Origin: Saccopteryx bilineata | Taxonomy: Eukaryota; Chordata; Mammalia; Chiroptera; Emballonuridae | Reading direction: 5' to 3' | Length of the DNA: 64,000 nt | NCBI RefSeq assembly: GCF_036850765.1 | Contig: NC_089495.1 | Location: forward strand, 67,308,410-67,372,409 | Shown here: positions 1 through 10,640 of the stretch, piece after piece | Position numbering within the stretch: position 1 is the first letter of the stretch | How the letters are laid out: each line of letters starts with the position of its first letter | Made by a program: the position numbers and the translations under genes | Notes under the pieces: model-generated | The model's database searches: none | The model's input: only the letters and a program-made list of their open reading frames with translations | Told to the model about the DNA's origin: nothing

Positions 1-612
1 ATGCCTTATAAATGTTCAGATTATTTTTCTTAGGTTTTGACCTGAACATTCACAGTCTTACAGAATTTCCCCAAACTGAAATCATAATCTATAGTACTTT
101 GAAATGCACATTCAAAATACCATGTTTCATGGTTAGTAGTTTTTATTTTCTTCCCACTGAAAGAACATATTTTCTATATTTTTCTGTAGTCAAAATGTGT
201 ATTTTCATCAGTTGATAACACATTTGTCAAAACTTTGAACTGACTCTATTCCTAAATATTAAACGTCAACAAACACATTTGCTTTCTCATGAAATCCCAC
301 TTACCAAGTTTAGAAAACTTTATCTCTCTCCTGGGAGCATTCCAGTGGCTGCATAGAAACAGCTAACACAAGAATTTTCTTGAGCATAAATACTAAATAC
401 ATGGAGAAAATATACCAGAGGCAGCAGTAAGTAGAAGAAAAATCACAGATTCCCTGTTGATCTTTCTCTGTGATCTCTTCCATTATCTTATCATCTATTT
501 TATATTCTCAATTCCAACCTTCCTTTAAAACTATACATTAATAGACACTCAATATAGTTGTCCCAATCTTAGTGTAAAAGAGATTTAGGTGAACTTTTCT
601 TTGCTCTTCATT
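1..612. other. unique AT-rich sequence, nothing recognised
   Basis: I see no coding pattern, RNA gene or repeat that I can name here. The short open frame near the start has no recognisable domain and is the length expected by chance in AT-rich DNA. Confidence 0.5.
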
Positions 613-627
613 TTTTTCGTGTAATTT

Positions 628-989
628 TTTTTTTTTTTTTCTGAAGCTGGAAACCAGGAGAGACAGTCAGACAGACTCCCGCATGCGCCCGACCGGGATC
701 CACCCGGCACGCCCACCAGGGGCGATGCTCTGCCCACCAGGGGGCGTCGCTCTGCCGCAACCAGAGCCACTCTAGCGCCTGGGGCAGAGGCCAAGGAGCC
801 ATCCCCAGTGCCCGGGCCATCTTTGCTCCAATGGAGTCTTGGCTGCGGGAGGGGAAGAGAGAGACAGAGAGGAAGGAGGGGGGTGGAGAAGCAAATGGGC
901 ACTTCTCCTATGTGCCCTGGCCGGGAATCGAACCCGGGTCCCCCGCACGCCAGGCCGACGCTCTACCGCTGAGCCAACCGGCCAGGGCC
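628..989 (-). mobile_element. tRNA-derived SINE, full length, antisense
   Basis: Read on the minus strand it starts gccctggccggttggctcag (A-box-like), has a B-box-like gggttcgattcccggcc, then a 'cttctcc' pyrimidine body and an A tail (the T run at 628-640). It is flanked by a 15-bp target duplication with one mismatch, tttttcgtgtaattt at 613-627 and tttttcatgtaattt at 990-1004. The near-intact head and many retained CpGs suggest a fairly young copy. Family inferred: rhinolophoid-bat tRNA SINE. Confidence 0.93.
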
Positions 990-1004
990 TTTTTCATGTA
1001 ATTT

Positions 1005-1960
1005 AAACCACTCAAAACACTTGCCAGAAATAAATGTAGGGCATGTTTATATAATTAAATCAAATGTGATTTTATGTGTTGGTTATAATTCATTATTTAT
1101 GTAATTCATTCTATAATTATTAGAAATTTCTTATAATTCATTCTATTTTATTAAGATTTCTGGAGAGATGAAATATATACATATCCTTAGTTCAAGGAAC
1201 TTACATTGTAAACAAATAGCAATGCTAAGCCAGCCTAAAAGAAAGAGTGATGTGAGTGATGAGGAATCACATCTGGAAGGAGGCAAAGACAATATAAGCA
1301 CACACTCTGCACTTGTTACTCTTGTTGCGTTTGTGGCTGTTTTAAGTATATCACAAAAAATACTCAAATAATAAATGATCTATACATGTTTAATATCAAA
1401 TAAAAAACAGCCTATATTCACTGCTTCACCTCTATCAAATTGCCAGCAAAGTATCTGAGATGATTTGTGTATTAATTACTAAATAAGTTTCTATTATATG
1501 CCAATCGTTATTGTAAATTTCAGTGATTCATCTGTGAGAAATGCATAAATAGTAAAATCAATTTCACCAGTAAGTATATGCATACGTAATTATTTCATAT
1601 AGTGATTTACTGTGAAAAATCAATCAAGATAAAGAAAATAAGGAAATAAATGAAATTGGATGGGACTGTTTGGGAAGAGATGTGAAGACACTTCTCAAAA
1701 AAAGAAGCCTTTGAACAGAAATCATGATAAAAATTAGTGATCTATATAAAAATATAGAAAAATTATTACAGGAAGAAAACAATCATAAAACTTAGAGACA
1801 TTGAGTCAAGAAGGGGTCAGCTTACTTGAAGGACAGAAAAGAGAATGTGGCTGAACTGTAATGAACAAGGAAGAGAATGGTATGGGATGGTTGCTATAGA
1901 CGTAGGCAGCAGGTAGACTATCCAAATAAATAAGTACACAAAAGATGATAAATGATAGAT
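1005..1960. other. unique AT-rich sequence, nothing recognised
   Basis: No named repeat or coding sequence was recognised. The 67-residue open frame at 1168-1371 shows no domain and overlaps an equally long frame on the other strand, as chance frames do. Confidence 0.45.
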
Positions 1961-1968
1961 GATAAAAA

Positions 1969-1995
1969 GATAGATAGACAGATAGATAAACAGGC

Positions 1996-2059
<64 letters not shown>
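1969..2059. repeat. (GATA)n microsatellite
   Basis: An imperfect start is followed by about 15 uninterrupted gata units at roughly 1996-2058. It is likely polymorphic in length. Confidence 0.97.
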
Positions 2060-2947
2060 GCAGGATTTAGTAAGGAGATCAGATTTTGCTTTAGATGTGA
2101 TTGAAAGCTACTGAGGGACTTTAAAAATGGATGGGACCTGATCTGAATTACCTTGCCAGAGGAGTTTGGAACAAAAGGGGAAGAGTGTTTGTAAGCTGAC
2201 TATTTAGGTGTTACATTAGTAACACAGATGGAGGATTATGATTCTGTGAAATAAGTGTTTATAGTGGACACATCAAGAAGTGTCAGATTTGTGAATATGT
2301 TGTGATCATAGAGTAAAATAATTGGTGTACAGATTTGGAAGATAATGACTGAAAAAAGACTTGGATTACTCTGAATTTGTGTTTTTATATATAAGGTAAT
2401 TGGTGATTGTACAAATAATAATTCATCCAGATGCCAAATGGACAGTTTGACAAGCCCATTTGCTCTTGCCCTCAACCACAAACCATTCTCAACATTTCTT
2501 TTCTCTGCATTGAGCTAGGGTATCTGACTTATGTAGGCAGCCGGTCCATGAGGACAGTATCCTCTGGGCTCACCTCCAAGGGCCTTTCATTGCATTCAGT
2601 CAATGGAGGATTATAATGATCATTTAAGGTTATTGATTTATACATATTTATATAAAGAAAAAGGAACTTATCCTTCCCTCGCCTATATATGTAACTTGCT
2701 TATTCAAATAGATAACTAAACTCAAAATATTCCAGACTAAATTTTCCCTGGATTCATGTTTTCTTTTTTGTTTCTTTCTCGTTGAATCACACTACCGTTC
2801 TATAAATTCCAGAATCTTGAAACTATGAATGAAATAGACTCTCTGATTACGGGCATATACTGTTTATTAAAGTAATATTGATAAAATTTTAAAATAGTTT
2901 ACTAAATTTTTCTTTAAATGTCACATTTTACTGCCTTTCTATACATA
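2060..2947. other. no gene; possible old repeat, unidentified
   Basis: The part up to about 2230 has the flavour of an old mammalian interspersed repeat, but I cannot name it. The rest is featureless AT-rich DNA. Confidence 0.35.
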
Positions 2948-3274
2948 CCATATTTTCCCATGTATCAGATGCACCTTTTTTGAAAAATTTGGGGTCTAAA
3001 AACTGGGTGCATCTTTTATACAGTGGTTGTGGCGTCTCAAATGTCATAGATGGAACTGAGGATGAGGGAATCTATGAAGACAGTGATTCATCATCAGACA
3101 CAGATGAAGCCAAGCTAATGGATGACAGTTTTGACAGTGATGAGTTGTATGAATTTTATTATGAATAAAACTTGAGTTCAATAACTTTGTGTAATACTTT
3201 TTTTTTCAAATTTCAGGCCTCAAAATTAAGGTGTATCTTGTTAATAGAAGTGTCTTATACATGGGGAAATACAT
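2948..3274 (+). mobile_element. pogo/Tigger-type deletion derivative (MITE-like)
   Basis: The left end ccatattttcccatgtatca and the inverted right end (cttatacatggggaaatac) form the terminal inverted repeats; TA lies just before the left end. The middle keeps only the last part of a pogo-type transposase reading frame (2980-3168), ending in an acidic tail with DSDELYEFYYE and a stop. It shares both ends with the longer copy at 6437-8305. Its left end is joined directly to the C-terminal region, so it is an internal-deletion derivative of that family. Confidence 0.85.
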
Positions 3275-4384
3275 GTCATTTCTTCCGTAAGATACTCTAA
3301 TAGGCTTCTGTGCCTAAGTCTGTTCTCTAAGTTGCTAACTGAAGTCCTATTAAAATTCAACTATTTTGATGTGTGTCATCTGTAAAATCTTCAAAAACTT
3401 CTTAATATTTTAAACTAAAATTTAAATGTGTTTTGTCTGCAAATAAACCCATTAATTTCTTTTCTCACTAATATCTCATGTTCAACTCTAATCAAATAAC
3501 CATCCTCATCCTTAACACACACATACACACACACCCATATTGGGATGCAGTAGAAATAATTATATTTGAATTTATGCTTAAGTATCAGATCATACATCTA
3601 CTGCTAGTGTTAATTACACTTTTCCTTGTATAAAATACTTTTTCAACCCACTTCCTCTAAACACCTAGACATGTAATCAGCTCCAGACTTATTTTACATA
3701 AAATAATTCTTATCCAATTAGAAATATCTCCTTTATTTTGATTATTCAAAATGAATCTAGACCTTTATATTTATACCTCTACCACTTTCTTGCAAAGAAT
3801 AGTAATATTCTTTATCTCTTGCAATTAAACAGAAAAAAAAGTATATTTTCCAGTATGCTGGCTGTTCAATCATAGACTCATTAACTTAAACAAATCAGAC
3901 AATATAATTATACATTCTGAATTGGTAATGCATGGTGGAGTAAAACATTAATACTTAAAAAAATATATTCAGGAGTTGTGTTGGTTTAAGTCCCTGAGAG
4001 GTTTTGGTATTGACATTGGAACAGCCCTGGTTTTCAGAGCAGTAGCCAAAGGAACAGGTAAGAGTGATAATCTCAAGTGCAGTGCATTCCCTAAGCTTAA
4101 ACTCTTGCTCCACTTCCTAATATATTTGACATTCCATATGGCTTCAAATGTTTTTTTTTAATCCACCTTGTATACATGCATGTATTTCTTTAGTTAATTG
4201 AGCTAAATTTTCCCTAGAAAAAATAACCTTGACTGAAATGCTTTTATATACTTAGAACCCAAAATATATTTATATTATTGAAGTTTAATTTATAATTGTG
4301 AGTTACATAAATGAATAAGTTGTCCCCTTAAAGATGAACAATGTAAAGAAAGATAACTTTGTTGAGTTTTTATTTTGTGGGACA
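3275..4384. other. unique AT-rich sequence, nothing recognised
   Basis: No gene, RNA or nameable repeat was seen. A short CA/TG-rich run occurs near 3515-3537. Confidence 0.45.
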
Positions 4385-4857
4385 ATCTTTGCAACGTGCT
4401 TTGTAGAAATGAGCTTATTTACGTAACCCTATCCGTGTGAGATAAATATTATTATCTCTGCTTTAATATAAAGATTATTGGCCCTGGCCAGTTGGCTCAG
4501 CGGTAGAGCATCCGCCTGGCGCGCGGGGGACCCGGGTTCAATTCCCCGCCAGGGCACATAGGAGAAGCGCCCATTTGCTTCTCCACCCCTCCCTCCTTCC
4601 TCTCTGTCTCTCTCTTCCCCTCCCGCAGCCAAGGCTCCACTGGAGCAAAGATGGCCCGGGCGCTGGGGATGGCTCCTTGGCCTCTGCCCCAGGCGCTAGA
4701 GTGGCTCTGGTCGCGGCAGAGTGACCCCCCGGAGGGGCAGAGCATCGCCCCCTGGTGGGCAGAGCGTCACCCCTGGTGGGCGTGCCGGGTGGATCCCGGT
4801 CAGGCGCATGCGGGAGTCTGTCTGAAGGTCTCTCCCCATTTCCAGCTTCAGAAAAAA

Positions 4858-4938
<81 letters not shown>

Positions 4939-5045
4939 TGAGACATAGAAAAGTTAGTTCCTAGGGTCAAGTCAGACCTTGGTAAGTAGCAAAGATGAGA
5001 TTTGTACATAGACTTCTGTCTCTAGAACCTACTCTTATTCATTCC
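4385..5045 (-). repeat. MIR, antisense, split by a SINE
   Basis: Sequence at 4385-4480 (…gagataaatattattatctc…) and 4932-5045 (…tggtaagtagcaaagatgag…) reads as one mammalian-wide MIR on the minus strand once the SINE at 4481-4931 is removed. The match is by eye and heavily diverged. Confidence 0.7.
4481..4931 (+). mobile_element. tRNA-derived SINE with TA/GA-expanded tail
   Basis: It begins gccctggccagttggctcag and retains a B-box-like gggttcaattccccgcc and the full body to 'cagcttcag'. The tail has become a compound microsatellite, (TA)n at about 4860-4900 then (GA)n to 4931. The target duplication agattattg is at 4472-4480 and 4932-4940. It inserted into the MIR described above. Confidence 0.93.
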
Positions 5046-6436
5046 ATTGTCCCATATTGCCTCCTCTGTCTGGGTAAGTTTTTATTTTTTAAAATTATAT
5101 TTGTCTGTCACTAATGCCAGTTTAAGCAAAAAGAAAGGAATGCACAGTAGTACTTTTTCTACTTGATTTGGCCCTCAAATAAAAGAAATAAAAATATATA
5201 TAAAAATATAAAAAACATACAGTCTGATCCAAAATTAGAAGAGAAGTGAATAATTTTAAGGATCATTTTACTAACTATGTGGTTTGCTTGTTAGTCAGCA
5301 CAGTCCACAAATGAATCAACTGACATTAACATTAACAGCTAAGAGAAGAATATATGCTTTCAATTTTAAAAGTCTAGAATCTATGATTTCCTGTTAAATG
5401 AGCATGTTTTATGACTATGCATGTGTTATAGAAGAAATTTATAAATATTTAAGCATATTTTACTTTATTATATATAAATAGGTACATAAGATACATACAT
5501 ACATGTATATGCATATGTCATTAAAAATGATTTATATTTTATTTCCATATAAATTAAACTTTAGGTCTTGTGTCTTTATATAAGCAAAGTCTAAGCTAAA
5601 ATAAGAATAGCTTGGCTTGATAAATGAAGAATACCAATGAAGAACTATCTTTTGAAAAGCTTCCTAAATGCTCTTATATTAAGCTTTAGTCAGAAATAGA
5701 CAAAAGAAAAGCCCAAAGTCTTGGAATCATGACAAAGATGTCTCCTCTTGAATTTTACATCATTTATTTTAGTTAACTATAAAATGTCAGAAATAAAAAG
5801 ACAGCACTAGAAATTTTCTCAGATCTTAACTTTTCACCCCAATTATGGCCTTAAGAATAAAGCATGAAATTTTTCAAACAGCACAAAACTAAAAGTAAAA
5901 AGAAGCTGGGCAATTTCCAAAAGGCTTACTTTCAATTGTATATATTAGAAAACGTACTATCTTCTAAAAGTCAATATTCTACATTTATGACTTTTTTTGA
6001 CCTATAAAGAAGTTTAATTCTGTGAAATAAAAGCTCAATACTTACTAAATACTGCTGAGTATAATCCCAGAGAATGAGAAGCTGATATTTATTCATGTAT
6101 TCATATCTATTTATTCATTACAAAAACTTTTATTAACTTATATCATATCTTGACGTCTGTGGCTTACAAAACTTTAATAATTATTTTTAGGAATATGTAC
6201 ATATATTACATATTCATAAGTATAGAGTGTCAAGGATTTACATTGAAAATACTGAAAATTTTTATATATATAATTTATATATATATAATTGGTTATAAAT
6301 TATTTTCTGCATTAAATATTAAAATATTTGAGTATTTAATTTGTGTGTAGGATTTTTATGATTTTGAAATATTTTTCATTCTCATGTGAAGAACAAAGGA
6401 TTTTGTTGTCTCAAAGGGCAACCCAGGTTTTAATGA
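5046..6436. other. AT-rich sequence, nothing recognised
   Basis: No gene or named repeat was recognised, apart from a possible short L2 tail near 6085-6130. Runs of TATA around 6255-6290 are low complexity. Confidence 0.45.
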
Positions 6437-6688
6437 CCATATTTCCCATGTATGAGATGCACCTTTTCCAAAAATTTTGGGGCATAAAAACTGGGTGCAT
6501 CTTATACAGTAGTTGTAGATTTTTATTCTTGCATTTTCCACTTTTTCACATTTATTGTGTCTGTGCTAATTGTTTCACACTTGCTACCCATATATTACTA
6601 TAGGTTACGTTTTGCCACGTTCTGCCCAAAAATGACTCAGAAAAGATTTTCATACAATGCTGAATCCAAGCTAAAAGTGATCTAGTTT

Positions 6689-7067
6689 GGTCCCTGGCTA
6701 GTTGGCTCAGTGGTATAGCATAAGCCCAGTGTGTGGATATCCCGGGTTTGATTTTCAGTCAGGGCACACAGGAGAAGTGCCCATCTGCTTCTCCACCCTT
6801 ACCCCCCTCCTTTCTCTGTATCTCTCTCTTTCCCTCCTGCAGCCAAGGCTCCATGGGAGCAGAGTTGACCAAGGAGCTGAGGACAGCTTTATGGTCTCCA
6901 CTTCAGGCTCTAGAATTGCTCTGGTTGCAGCAGAGCAAAGCTCCAGATTGGCTAAGCATTGCCCCCTGGTGGGCATGCAGGGAGATCCTGGTCCAGCTCA
7001 TGCAGGAGTCTGTCTGCTGCCCCCTACTTCTCACTTTGGAAAAATATAAAAAAAAAAAAAACAATAA
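6689..7067 (+). mobile_element. tRNA-derived SINE inside the Tigger transposase
   Basis: The head gtccctggctagttggctca is diverged from the young copies. The body is full length and the A tail lies at 7041-7067. The target duplication is aaaagtgatctagttt at 6673-6688 against aaaagtgatgcagttt at 7068-7083, two mismatches in 16. Confidence 0.92.
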
Positions 7068-7680
7068 AAAAGTGATGCAGTTTACAAAAGTGAATGAAAA
7101 TTGTGCTACTGAACATAAAGTTGGTCCTCCTCCAACTGAGAAATTAATCCGAGACTGGTGAATACAAGTGAACATGAAAAGAGCCATTATACAATTTTTC
7201 TAGCTTGTTGTGCAACAGTCCCAAGCTGCATCCTATGTTGATTTTCAAACACAAAATAATGCCAAAATAAAACATTTCTTGAGGAGTGATTGTACACATT
7301 CATAACAAGTGTTGGATGGATCAAGATGGGATAAAGATCTGGTTTGAGAAAATTTGGAGAAGGAAACCAGTTGGGCCCTTATGCAAACCTGTCCTATTGG
7401 TGTTTGATCAGTTCAGGACACACATAACAAAAAACACAAAGATTGCTGTAGAGCAAAAAACAAACTTATCATCATGCCTGGAAGCTTGACATCCCAGCTC
7501 CAACCACTTGATGTCAGCATTAACAAACCCTTCAAAACTGCCAAAAGAGATGAATAGAACCAATGGATGAAGTCTTCTGGGGACAATTTGACACCAGCAG
7601 AAAGAGCGAAGAAACCAACTATAGGAGAAGTTTGGACCTGAGTGAAAAGATCCTAGAATAATATCAGATTGTGATTGTTT

Positions 7681-7959
7681 CCTGACCACAAGTGGAGCAG
7701 TGGATAGAGCATTGGACTGGAATACGGAGGACCCAGGTTTGAAACTCTGAGGTCACCAGTTTGAGTGCAGACTCATCTGGTTTGAGCAAGTCTCACCAGC
7801 TTGAGCTCAAGGTCACTGACTTGAGCATGGGGGTCAGTAGGTCTACTATAGCCCTCTGGTCAAAACACATATAAGAAAGCAGTCAATGAACAACTAAGGT
7901 GCCACAACAAAGAGCTGATGCTTCTCATCTCTCTCCCTTCCTGTCTGTCTATCCTTATT

Positions 7960-8033
<74 letters not shown>

Positions 8034-8040
8034 ACACACT
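7681..8040 (+). mobile_element. long 'cttgagc' SINE with TC/AC tail, inside Tigger
   Basis: It begins cctgaccacaagtggagcag, followed by several gtcactgacttgagc-type units and the 'caatgaacaactaag' motif. The end has become (TC)n then (AC)n at about 7961-8038. It separates the DDE piece from the C-terminal piece of the Tigger transposase. Confidence 0.88.
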
Positions 8041-8305
8041 GATTTAGATGATTGTCAAGTCATTTTAGAAGTGTGGCATTTCAAATGCCGTAAATGAAAC
8101 TGAGAATGAGACAATCTATCAATACTGTGATTCATCATCAGACACAGATGAGGACAAGCTAATGGATGGAAGTTTTGACAGTGATGAGTAGTTGTATGAA
8201 TTTTATAATGAATAAAACTTGAGTTTAATAACTTTATGTAATACATTTTTTTTTCAAATTTCAGGCCCAAAAATGAAGGTGTGTCTTATTCATGGGTAAA
8301 TACTG

Positions 8306-8701
8306 TAAAAAGGTTTTAGGTTAGTTTTCTCTTTTAGACTTACTGGGAGAAACAGAAAGTTGAGGAGGAAAGAGATATTGCATGGGGAAAATATAGAATA
8401 AGAATGGTAATACAATTAGTATAGGAACAAATCTAACAAATTCTTTGTAATACCAGTAGTAAAAGAGAATGCATTTTCTTCATTGAAAACATTATTTTTC
8501 TAGTTTATATACTACAGATTTTTTACTCTGATTTGTTCCTTTGCTTTCCAGGCTTATAGCTTAACTTTTACTCTCTCAGATTTCATTTTCTTGCTCTCTA
8601 AGATTTCATCATATGTTTTCTGGGAGCCAGGTTTTCTATTACTTAGACTAAAAACAAAAACAAAAACAAAAACAAACAAACAAAAAAAACTCCTGGAGCC
8701 T
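8306..8701. other. no gene; AAAAC-rich run near the end
   Basis: Unremarkable AT-rich DNA up to a short (AAAAAC)n/(AAAC)n run at 8651-8690, immediately before the next SINE. Confidence 0.5.
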
Positions 8702-9088
8702 GATTGTGGTGGCACAGTGGATAGAATCTCCACCCTGGATGCTAGGATTCCTGATTGGAAACCCAGAGGTCACTGGCTTGCATGTAGGCTCCTTGGCTCA
8801 AACATGGGCTGGTCTACTGGGGCATGGAGCTACTGGTTTATGCATGGAATCATCCACATGATCCCAAGGCCACTGGTTCAAGCCCAGAGGTTTCTGGCTT
8901 GAAGCTCAAGGTTGCTGGTTTGAGCAAAGGGTCTCTGGCTTGACTTGAGTTTCCCCACACACCCCATTAAGGCGTGTATGAGAAGCAATCAGTGAACGAC
9001 TAAAGTGAAGCCTCTACAGGTTGATGCTTCTCAACTCTGTCCTCCCGACCTCTCCCCTCCTTCTCTCAAATCAATAAAAAAGAGAAAG
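8702..9088 (+). mobile_element. long 'cttgagc' SINE
   Basis: The head reads gattgtggtggcacagtgga, the middle has repeated cactggcttg units, and the end is 'atcaataaaaaag'. An 11-bp duplication tcctggagcct at 8691-8701 and 9089-9099 marks the insertion. Confidence 0.88.
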
Positions 9089-9296
9089 TCCTGGAGCCTT
9101 AAAGAGTGTTACTAAGAGAAACCAGAGGATGGTACTCAGTAGGTATTTAGGTTGTACTCATATTTGATTGATATTCTGGCAGAAATATTTAAAAAAATAA
9201 AATAGAGATTTCTGTTGAAATAATGACATAAAGATATAAAACATCAGATTAAAAGGTAACTAGAGTGTCAAATAGAATATATAAGAAGAAAACTTA

Positions 9297-9625
9297 GCCT
9301 GACCTGCAGTGGATAAAGCATCAACTTGGGATGCTGAGGAGTCAGGTTTGAAATGTCAAGGTTACCAGCCTCATCTGGCTTGAGTATGAGGTCACTTGTT
9401 TGAACTCATAGGTCACTGGCTTGAACCCAAGGTCACTGACTTGAACAAATGGTCTTAGTCTCCACTGGAGCCACCCTGTATCAAGGCACATTTGAGAAAG
9501 CACTCAATGAAAAACTACTGTGCTGTAACACAGAATTGATGCTTCTCATCTCTCTTCTTTCTTGTATGTCTGTCCCTGTCTTTCTCTCCTGTGAGTTCAG
9601 TGTCCAAGCTAAAAAAAAAAAAAAA
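9297..9625 (+). mobile_element. long 'cttgagc' SINE, shortened head
   Basis: It begins gcctgacctgcagtggataa, lacking part of the usual ggtggcgcagtgg segment. It contains 'cttgaacccaaggtcactga' units and ends in an A run at 9611-9625. Confidence 0.87.
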
Positions 9626-9815
9626 TCTAAATACAGACTTGATATAGTAGAAATATAATGTATCAAGAGACAGTTCTGAAGACTTGAAACAGAAAGGAAT
9701 TTAATAAAATTAAAAATTGGTATTCTTAAAAAAAACACTGGATCCATAAAATTATTGAATTAATATTTACAATGTTTAGAAGTTAAAAAAGTATTATTTT
9801 TAATATGGTATAGTC

Positions 9816-10632
9816 CAGGCATGGCCAACAGTTTATGCCCCTGGTCCAGATCAGAAAGAAAACCTTTTCATGGGCCGGATGAAATATTAAAATTAAAAAA
9901 TGTTAAATACAAAACGATTCATTTAAGTAAATAAAATTTTATTATGTAATTTGTTTATGAATAAATGTAAGTAATTTAGTACAACAAATTAACAAAAAAA
10001 ATTAATGTGATGTGTTGAGGTGCTTTGCATCACCTATTACTTTTTTAATATCTGGCTCTATACTTGTAGTAGCTATTCTTAACACAGCCTCCAAATGTAA
10101 ATCATTCAATCTTGATCTTGTACTTTTATTTAGATTCAATAAAGAAAAAGTTTGTTCAAATATATAAGTTAAGCTGAAGATTACTAAATATTTCTTGGCA
10201 AGTTTTTTTTTAATTTTCATATTTTCCATTATTCAATTGCTTATAAAAATTGCACAGGCAAGTAAAAAAGTTGTAAATCTTTATAATGGAATTTTTTTAA
10301 AAAATAAAGAAGTATCATGAATCCATTTGATCAATTATTGGAAGTTAACCCTAGATTAGTCACACGTGGAATTTTTTTCTGTGTATCACTATCTTCTTAA
10401 ATATCTCAATTTCCAATAATGGAAGATGCTTCTGCTTCTGAGTAGCTGAAATTTTAACTTTCATTGTTGTACAATGGTTAGATATCATAGTTTATGTATA
10501 ACAATTTGAAAGTACCAGTTACTTTATTTCCACAGTGTGTCGTGCAAAGAATATTAAAAATTTAATCGCAGGCCGCATAAACTCATTATATGGGCCAAAT
10601 GTGACCTGCGGGCCGTTTGTTGGCCATGCTTG
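9816..10632 (-). mobile_element. hAT-superfamily DNA transposon, 817 bp
   Basis: The terminal inverted repeats are caggcatggccaaca (left) and, inverted, caagcatggccaaca (right). A perfect 8-bp target duplication, gtatagtc, flanks it at 9808-9815 and 10633-10640, the hallmark size for hAT. The sub-terminal parts contain gggccgg/ggccgcataa-type motifs. Inside, on the minus strand, lies the C-terminal part of a transposase (10002-10229), so this is an internally deleted relative of an autonomous element. Confidence 0.92.
10002..10229 (-). pseudogene. hAT transposase C-terminal (dimerisation) fragment
   Basis: The 75-residue frame contains YIFEQTFSLLNLNKSTRSRL and, downstream, HLEAVLRIATTSIEPDI. 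These fit the hAT C-terminal dimerisation region of the Charlie/GTF2IRD2-like group of transposases. It is far shorter than a whole transposase (roughly 600 residues) and has no catalytic part, so it is non-functional. The start codon of this frame is incidental. Confidence 0.82.
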
Positions 10633-10640
10633 GTATAGTC

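Larger units (their letters stand above)
6632..8213 (+). pseudogene. pogo/Tigger-type transposase, broken
   Basis: The start is MTQKRFSYNAESKL at 6632-6680, resembling the N-terminal helix-turn-helix region of pogo transposases. After the SINE, the frame resumes with NENCATEHKVGPPPTEKLI (7081-7161). A DDE-domain piece at 7286-7489 contains LLVFDQFRTHIT, where the D is the expected second catalytic aspartate. The acidic C-terminal tail is at about 8070-8213 (…DSDE then a stop). Frameshifts, stops and two SINE insertions disable it. In an intact relative this protein would cut and paste the element via its terminal repeats into TA. It could also be called POGK-like. It is not a host gene here. 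Confidence 0.85.
6437..8305 (+). mobile_element. pogo/Tigger-type DNA transposon, longer copy, split by two SINEs
   Basis: The left end ccatatttcccatgtatgag and the right end (inverted cagtatttacccatgaataa, followed by TA at 8306-8307) are the termini of the same family as 2948-3274. Between them lie remnants of the transposase start, middle and end, interrupted by SINEs at 6689-7067 and 7681-8040. Removing both leaves about 1.1 kb, so the copy is also internally deleted or eroded. It is older than both SINEs. Confidence 0.88.

Noticed and set aside
1969..2059. CRISPR-like regular repeats, also at 17384 and 40475
   Set aside because: These are 4-bp tandem repeats without spacers in a mammalian genome, so they are microsatellites.
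4481..4555. tRNA gene candidates at SINE heads
   Set aside because: The A and B boxes and acceptor pairing are tRNA-like, but the spacing before the D-arm is wrong and each continues into a SINE body with tail and target duplication.
4651..4941. 96-codon frame with repeated tryptophan-rich phrases
   Set aside because: It is translation of a SINE body into its TA/GA tail. The same phrases recur in every SINE copy of that family.
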